Origin: Ignavibacteriales bacterium
Lineage (GTDB): Bacteria; Bacteroidota; Ignavibacteria; Ignavibacteriales; Melioribacteraceae
Direction: 5' to 3'
Assembly (NCBI GenBank): GCA_020635285.1
Contig: JACKAB010000008.1
Location: forward strand, 434,001 to 498,000
Length of the DNA: 64,000 nt
In this document: positions 58,141 through 64,000 of the stretch, in pieces
Position numbering within the stretch: position 1 is the first letter of the stretch
Layout of the letters: each line of letters starts with the position of its first letter
Notes under the pieces: generated by a model
The model's input: only the letters and a program-made list of their open reading frames with translations
What the model was told of the DNA's origin: nothing
The model's database searches: none
Program-made: the position numbers and the translations under genes

Positions 58141-58344
58141 TTAACTAAGCTTCTTCCGTTCCCTATAATTTAGCGTTGGAAAAATTATCCCAAAAATAAT
58201 TGAAAGTCTAAATGCAGTTGCCCATTCAAACAAAACATCTGCATGAAACAATAAATTATAAATTAATGTTACAAATGAAGTAACAATAAAAAGTGATTAT
58301 AAATACAACTATAAATTCTTTTAACACATCAAAAAAACTCAAGC
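58141..58344 (-). pseudogene. Small membrane protein, frame-interrupted
   Basis: From TTG 58344 (AAGAGG upstream) it reads MSFFDVLKEFIVVFIIT, then after one indel near 58290 FIVTSFVTLIYNLLFHADV and WATAFRLSIIFGIIFPTLNY, ending RERKKLS at TAA 58143-58141. Two or three membrane spans, about 68 residues. It lies 14 bases before the start of the next small membrane gene on the same strand, so the two form a pair. The function is unknown. Confidence 0.5.
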
Positions 58345-58706
58345 AAAACCTCTTAGAATTAAGAAGCATTAATCTTGTTCAATATTTAAATATCGGCAAT
58401 GCCAATAATATTCATATTGAATTGATATTTGTAAATATATATGTAGTTAAAAATTATAGTTCTTGGAAAGGAATTGAGAAGTGCAGAATTATTTATTATT
58501 ATGAAAGAATTTTGATTCTTCATTACAATTAATTCTTTTTAGAGTTTTAAAAGTAGTTGTAAATTAGAAAAACTAAAATTACTTGTCAATAGTAAAATTT
58601 ATTTTCTTTTTACCAAATAAGTGACTTGAAAAAATCGGATAATAACTCCATATTTATTGTTAAGTTTAAAATTACTTACAAACTTTAAATACATCTGAAA
58701 GAAAAA
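58345..58706. other. Gap before the VWA/AAA pair
   Basis: A 362-base AT-rich gap between divergent genes. I see no credible ORF; short frames in it have low-complexity Asn/Ile composition. No promoter consensus is convincing. Confidence 0.35.
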
Positions 58707-59810
58707 ATGAACGGATTTAGATTTAGTGAATTTAAGCCAGAAGAAAATGGCAAGGTTGGTTTTGATCAACTCTTAAAAATTCTTATGCAGCTTCTCAATA
58801 TTACTTCCGGAGATGTAGCAGAAGCCCTTGCTTATCTTAACGAAATTGATAAATATCATAATCTAACAAATAATGATTATGGAATTGGAGATTTTATACA
58901 GGACCTTAAAGACAAAGGATATATTAAGGAAGATGGAATAAATAGTGATAACTTTGTTATGACATCCAAATCTGAAATAACAATTAGAAAACAATCACTC
59001 GAAGAAATATTTAACAAACTTAAAAAAGGTAAAAGGGGAAGCCACAACACGCATTATTCCGGTTTTGGAGATGAGATAACTTCAGAAAAAGAAGAAATTA
59101 CCAATTTGGTGATTCACTTGATCAGATTGATATGACTTCATCAATTAAGAATGCTCAAATTAATCATGGCATTTCTGATTTCCGTCTATTGGAAAACGAT
59201 TTAGAAATTGAGGAGAATGAATTTAAAACTTCCACATCAACTGTTTTGATGATAGACATTTCTCATTCAATGATTTTATACGGCGAAGATAGAATTACTC
59301 CGGCTAAAAAAAGTAGCAATGGCTTTTAGCAGAACTAATTACAACTCGGTTCAAAAAGATACTTTAGATATAATTGTTTTTGGAAACGATGCTTAGCCTA
59401 TTGAAATTAAGGATTTGCCTTACTTGGAAGTTGGTCCTTACCACACAAATACATATGCCGGTCTTGAACTTGCGATGGATATTTTACGAAGAAGAAAAAA
59501 CGAGCAACAAACAAATTTTTATGATAACAGACGGTAAGCCAACTTGCTTGAAAGAGGGAATTAAGTACTACAAAAATAGTTATGGACTTGATAGAAAAAT
59601 TATTAATAAAACTCTTAACCAAGCAGCAATTTGCAGGCGGCTTAAAATTCCTATTACAACTTTTATGATTGCACGTGATCCTTACTTGCAGCAGTTTGTG
59701 AGGACTTTACAAAAATTAATCATGGTCGTGCATATTACAGCTCCATAAAAGGATTAGGTGAATTTATTTTTGAAGATTATATAAGAAATAGAAGAAAAAA
59801 AGTTAGATGA
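58707..59810 (+). pseudogene. VWA-domain protein, frame-interrupted
   Basis: The first 145 residues (FRFSEFKPEENGKVGFDQLL, VAEALAYLNEIDKYHNLT) are a helical domain seen in the partners of chelatase-type AAA proteins. The VWA domain has its MIDAS motif in TVLMIDISHSM (DxSxS), FMITDGKPT, and the ending YYSSIKGLGEFIFEDY. Breaks occur near 59100, 59310, 59395, 59500 and 59715. The end in the corrected frame is TGA 59808-59810. It should give about 365 residues. Together with the downstream AAA gene it forms a MoxR/VWA-type two-gene unit. Confidence 0.7.
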
Positions 59811-59841
59811 GATTATTATTAAAATTATATGAAAAGGAATT

Positions 59842-61355
59842 TATGAATTACAACTTTGATAAAATTAAAACTTTTGCACAACTAAAAGAGCGGTTACAAA
59901 TCGCGTTCAACTAAAGATGAGATGCGCGAGAATTTGATAACACAGCTTAAAACCGGTAAACAAAATTTAAAGGAATAATTGGATATGATGAAACTGTAAT
60001 TCCTGATATTCAAAGCGCAATACTTTCCAGACATAATATAATTTTACTTGGTTTACGCGGACAAGCAAAACCAAAATTGCACGAATGATGACAACTTTGC
60101 TTGATGATTATCTTCCAATAATTGCCGGCTCTGAATTAAATGACAATCCGTTTCATCCCATCTCACGTTACGGAAAAGATAAAATTTCTGAAATGGGGAT
60201 GAGACTCCAATTGAATGGATTAAAAGTGATGAACGATATACTGAAAAACTGGCAACTCCAGATGTAACAATTGCAGATCTTATTGGCGATGTAGATCCAA
60301 TTAAAGCTGCTACACTGAAACTTCCTTATTCAGATGAGCGGGTAATTCATTTTGGATTAATACCAAGATCACACAGAGGAATTTTTGTAATTAATGAATT
60401 GCCGGATTTACAAGCAAGAATTCAAGTTGCACTTTTTAATATTCTTCAAGAAAAAGATGTACAGATAAGAGGCTTTAAAATAAGATTACCACTTGATGTT
60501 CAATTTGTATTTACTGCAAATCCGGAAGATTATACAAATCGTGGATCAATTGTAACACCTCTTAAAGATAGAATTGATTCACAAATAATGACTCACTATG
60601 CAAGAACAGTTGAAGAATCAAGAACAATTACCGATCTTGAAGCAGAAACTTACTGAAGAGCAAATAAAAAATATTAAAGCACCAAAACTTGTAAAAGATT
60701 TAGTTGAGCAATTAGCCTTTGAAGCAAGAAAGAGTGAATACGTTGATTCTAAAAGTGGAGTCTCCGCACGACTAACAATTTCAGCGCTTGAAAATTTAAT
60801 AAGCACCGCTGAACGAAGAATGTTAATAAATGGAGAAGAAGAAACTACAGTTAGAATATCAGATTTCATTGGAGTTATTCCATCAATAACCGGAAAAGTA
60901 GAATTGGTTTATGAAGGCGAGCAAGAAGGAACTGCAACAGTTGCACAAATATTAATTGGCAAAGCGATAAGAAAACAATTTGAGGAATATTTTCCAAGTC
61001 CGGATAAGATTAAAAAATCTCAGCAAAAAAAAATCCTTACGCAGAAATTATCCATTGGTTTTCTCATAACAATTTGGATTTAATAAATAATATTTCTGAT
61101 AAAGAGTACAGAAAATTATTAGGCACAGTTACAAATCTTGGTGCAATAATCAAGCAGCTCCACCCTCAATTGCCTGAAAATGAATATTATTTAATGATGG
61201 AATTTTATTGCATGGATTAGCAGAGTATTCTTTGATAAGCAAACAGCGAGTTGAATTTGGAATGCAATTTAAAGATATGATTTCAACAATGTTTTTCACA
61301 ACAGAATGATGAGGACGATGATTATAATTTTAATGAAGAAGATTTTCAAAACTAA
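59842..61355 (+). pseudogene. MoxR/magnesium chelatase-type AAA+ ATPase, frame-interrupted
   Basis: Start ATG 59842 (AAAAGGAA upstream). Motifs across frames: ILLGLRGQAKT (Walker A variant, about 60045), then IADLIGDVDPIKA, RGIFVINELPDL (Walker B), DVQFVFTANPEDY (sensor 1) and TPLKDRIDSQIMTHY. The C-terminal lid includes KSGVSARLTISALENLIS. Indels are near 59900, 59965, 60065, 60200, 60650, 61040 and 61300. It ends at TAA 61353-61355, after DDDYNFNEEDF. Such ATPases couple ATP hydrolysis to remodelling of a target via the VWA partner. The target is not evident. Confidence 0.72.
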
Positions 61356-61399
61356 ATGAAGTAACAATTAAAACAATTAATTACTCAAAAAGGAGAAAT

Positions 61400-61769
61400 A
61401 TGAAAAAAAATAGAATTAGGTCAATTTTCTGTTAGCTTAAGTGTTAAGAACATTGAAACAAGCCTTTCATTTTATAAAACATTTGGATTTGAAGTAATTG
61501 ATGGGGGACATTTAAATTTATTGTTCCCGGATACTGAAAATGAAAAATGGAGAATCTTAAAATCAGAAAATTCAGTGATTGGTTTGTTTCAAGGAATGTT
61601 TGAAAAGAATATTCTTACTTTTAACCCATCCGATGTTAGAGCAATTCAAAAACACTTAAAGTCTAATGGATTAAAATTAGTTAAAGAAGCAGACGAAAAC
61701 ACTGAAGGTCCTGAATCTATAATGCTGGAAGATCCGGATGGAAATCAAATATTAATTGATCAGCATTAG
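61400..61769 (+). pseudogene. VOC (glyoxalase/bleomycin-resistance fold) protein, one-base frameshift at the start
   Basis: ATG 61400 has AGGAG just upstream. One A too many in the A8 run after it puts the start out of frame; correcting it gives MKKIELGQFSVSLSVKNIET, then FYKTFGFEVIDGGHLNLLFPD and LEDPDGNQILIDQH, a VOC half-domain pair. 122 residues. These enzymes bind a metal between betaalphabetabetabeta modules. The substrate is unknown. Probably intact in vivo. Confidence 0.75.
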
Positions 61770-62026
61770 TATTAAATTTTCAATAGGTACATTCAGTTCT
61801 TCATAATTCTAATATTAGCACAATCTAATTTTGTACACCAAATTCTCACAAAAATCATTTTAAAATAACAATGTCTGATTTTAAAAACATTATTGAGAAT
61901 AAACAATTTTGAGATTAATTAGCATTTTAAAATAATTTTCGCAGTTTTAATTTAATCATACAAAAAATAGATTACTTATCTTATTTAAGTGCTCATTTCA
62001 TCATATGATGTGGGGAAAACATACCT

Positions 62027-63310
62027 TTGGAAAATGAAACAGATAAATTAAAACAAGAAAATCAGCGTTTAAAAATAGCCGTAGAAGAACTTGCAATCTT
62101 AAATGATATAGCAACAGTAATAACTTCAAGCCAATCCTTGGAAAAAGTTATTGAGTTAATGGTAAAAAGTTGTATCAAACATTTAAAAGTTTCTCAAGGC
62201 GTTGTAATGCTTTTAGAAGAGCAGGATACAGAGAAACCTTTCCAAACCATGATAAGAAAACAAGACTCAACTTTGGAACTTCTTCCATACAGATTTGATA
62301 GTCAATTAACCGGTTGGATGTTAAAAACAAATCTCCTCTACTTATTAATGATATAAAAATGATGTAAGATTTGACTTTGCCAATGAAATAGATTTACCAA
62401 TAAAAACTTTGCTAAGTGTTCCAATTTCTCTACAAGGAAAGATGATTGGCTTGCTAACAGTTTTTAATAAAAAAGCGGATATAGGGTTTTCACCCAATGA
62501 TCAAAGGCTTTTATCTATTATCGCTGCACAATCTGCTCATGTAATTGAAAATGCAAGACTTCTTAAACAAGAGCAAGAGCTTATTAAGTTAGAAGAAGAA
62601 TATCGAATGGCAAAAGAAATTCAGATAAATATTTTGCAAAAAAAAATACCAACAATAGATGGTTATGATATTTATGCAATTAATATTCCGGCTAAAGAAG
62701 TTGGCGGTGATTATTATGATTTTATAAAATTACTCGGCGATAAAATAGCACTTTGCTTAGGAGATATAACTGGTAAGGGTTTACCGGCTGCAATGCTAAT
62801 GGCTAACCTTCAAGCCACTTTACGTGGGCAAGCACTTACCCAGCAAAAAGTAAGTGATGTTATTAAAAATTCCAATACTTTGTTAATAAATAGTACTTCG
62901 GAAATCGATTTGCAACTTTATTTTTCGCTGAACTTAATTATACAGAGCACACTTTAACATACTGTAATGCTGGTCACGATCCGGTTATAAATATTAAAGA
63001 TAACAAACTTACACACTTAACTGAAGGTGGATTATTACTTGGCTGTTTTGATTTTGCTGAACATATACAGGTAACAAAAACTTTAGAACCTGGTGAAATG
63101 TTAGTAATATTTTCTGATGGAATTACCGAGGCGATGAATGAGAAAGAAGAAGAATTTGGCGAGGAAAAGTTAATTTCGGTTTTGCAAACTAATTTAAAAC
63201 TATCTGCAAAAGAACTCAGTGATAAAATTGTAAAAGAGGTAAAAACTTATACTGGTAAGGCCGAACAATCCGATGATATTACGTTGATGGTTTTGAAAAG
63301 AACTAAATAG
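62027..63310 (+). pseudogene. GAF-SpoIIE (PP2C-type) phosphatase, frame-interrupted
   Basis: An RsbU/SpoIIE-like regulator. It starts at TTG 62027 with a coiled-coil (LKQENQRLKIAVEEL), then a GAF domain (IATVITSSQSLEKVIELMVK ... LSVPISLQGKMIGLLTVFNK) and the phosphatase domain: MAKEIQINILQKKIP, EVGGDYYDF, GDITGKGLPAAMLMA, FSDGITEAMNEKEEEFGEEK and DDITLMVLK with its metal-binding aspartates. Frames shift near 62330-62400 and 62930-63000. Corrected length about 427 residues. It likely senses a ligand through GAF and dephosphorylates an anti-sigma-antagonist. No STAS protein or kinase is adjacent. Confidence 0.8.
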
Positions 63311-63346
63311 ACATCTCCTAAAACTTACTAAGAGAAAGGTGGAAGA

Positions 63347-64000
63347 ATGTTTTTGAGACTAGTCCAATTATCCATTAATATTGAATACGAAAATACATTT
63401 AGGCAAGTTTATAATATAGTCGTACTTCCACAGCTTCAAAAGCTTGTTGGCTGCAGAATGGCGGGCTTGATTAAAAGCAACACTGAACGAGGAAAATTCA
63501 TTTCGTTAACACTGTGGGATAAAAAGAAACAAGCTGAAGATTATGAAAAAAAGTGAAGTCTCAAAAAAAACTTTCTGAACATATAGAACAATTTCTCTCG
63601 GAATCGAGTGAATGGAAATTGCAATTATCTGAAGATTCTAAAGTAGAATACAAACCAGTCTTGGAATCACCTTCTAGAACAAATTATGTTGTGGCGGTTA
63701 GAAGTCATAATAATCAATCAAATCTTGCTGAATCAACTGGAATGTATATTAGAATAGTGTCAGTAAAAATACAACCGGATAAAATTAAAGAATTTAAGAA
63801 AATTTATTCAAAAGAAATTCTCCCTAATCTTGAAACAGCAGAAGGATGCAGCTTTGCTTATCTGACTGAAAGTTTAAAAGATGACTCGGAATTTTTATCA
63901 TTTTCAGTTTGGGAGGATAAGTCATTTGCTGATCAATATGAGTTAAGCGGTGAGTTTACTCAGCTTACTGATAAAGTTAAACATACTTTCTCAAAATTTT
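63347..64000 (+). pseudogene. Tandem ABM-like (dimeric alpha/beta-barrel) protein, frame-interrupted and cut by the window end
   Basis: ATG 63347 has GAAAGGTGGAAG upstream. The first module reads FLRLVQLSINIEYENTFRQV and CRMAGLIKSNTERGKFISLT, then a one-base break near 63553 (A run). In the corrected frame a second, similar module appears (MYIRIVSVKIQPDKIKEF, CSFAYLTESLKDDSEFLSF, WEDKSFADQYEL). Both look like antibiotic biosynthesis monooxygenase-type folds, so the protein is a tandem repeat. The 3' end lies beyond the window. Confidence 0.6.

Noticed and set aside
58293..58532. 79-residue plus-strand ORF
   Set aside because: Low-complexity Asn/Ile-rich composition, no RBS, and it overlaps the start of a better supported minus-strand membrane gene.

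Overview
The window is AT-rich, gene-dense bacterial chromosome. Its content points to the FCB group, most likely an Ignavibacteria-like lineage. The evidence is a set of PorV/PorQ-type outer-membrane proteins, a BNR-repeat protein with a FlgD-like/T9SS type A tail, a eukaryotic-type citrate synthase, a DUF2851 protein, and a promoter of the TTTG / TAnnTTTG form. This placement is inferred from gene content; no 16S rRNA gene or universal ribosomal protein gene lies in the window.

Layout. 0-3.6 kb: a translationally coupled glycan or lipid-modification operon (GT2, NodB-type deacetylase, GT2, radical SAM). 3.6-10 kb: envelope genes (DUF1207-like barrel, M50 protease, then a lipoprotein, a BNR/T9SS-tail protein and two PorV/PorQ-family proteins). 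10.05-10.21 kb: a palindromic element with terminal inverted repeats. 10.3-16 kb: FemAB-like transferase, GT4, SRP RNA, another PorV-like gene and an NhaC antiporter with an N-terminal extension. 16-28.9 kb: uvrC, glgC, M1 peptidase, lpxH, PBP1A, tRNA-Leu(CAG), hpnC-hpnD-hpnE (squalene from farnesyl diphosphate) and citrate synthase with a clear terminator. 29-33.7 kb: an 881-aa AMP-forming acyl ligase and a 714-aa GNAT-tailed protein that overlap and may be one polypeptide. 34-45.5 kb: pyrG, a TPR protein, purN, purH, the elongasome operon mreB-mreC-mreD-mrdA-rodA, and pyrF. 45.5-51 kb: DUF2851, bifunctional nuclease, clpS, ychF and pepD. 51-54 kb: an accessory patch with an EVE/REase-like protein, three degenerate GIY-YIG copies and an orphan HigB-type toxin remnant. 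54-64 kb: acyl-CoA synthetase, a DUF457 hydrolase, small membrane ORFs, a VWA + MoxR/chelatase-type AAA pair, a VOC protein, a GAF-SpoIIE phosphatase and an ABM-like protein cut by the window end.

Many conserved genes are broken by single-base indels, mostly in A or T runs, and residue-level homology resumes in another frame. The breaks are uneven: long stretches (16-23 kb, 27.5-41 kb) are intact, whereas 41.6-43.4 kb and 51-63 kb are heavily broken. This looks more like residual assembly error than gene decay, except perhaps at 52.2-53.9 kb. Such genes are typed as pseudogene because that is what the sequence shows; each entry says when I think the gene is intact in the organism.

Functionally the window is mostly envelope and growth: peptidoglycan synthesis and rod shape (PBP1A, MreBCD, MrdA, RodA), lipid A (LpxH), outer-membrane export, terpenoid lipids and nucleotide synthesis. 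Intergenic gaps hold several families of palindromic repeats.
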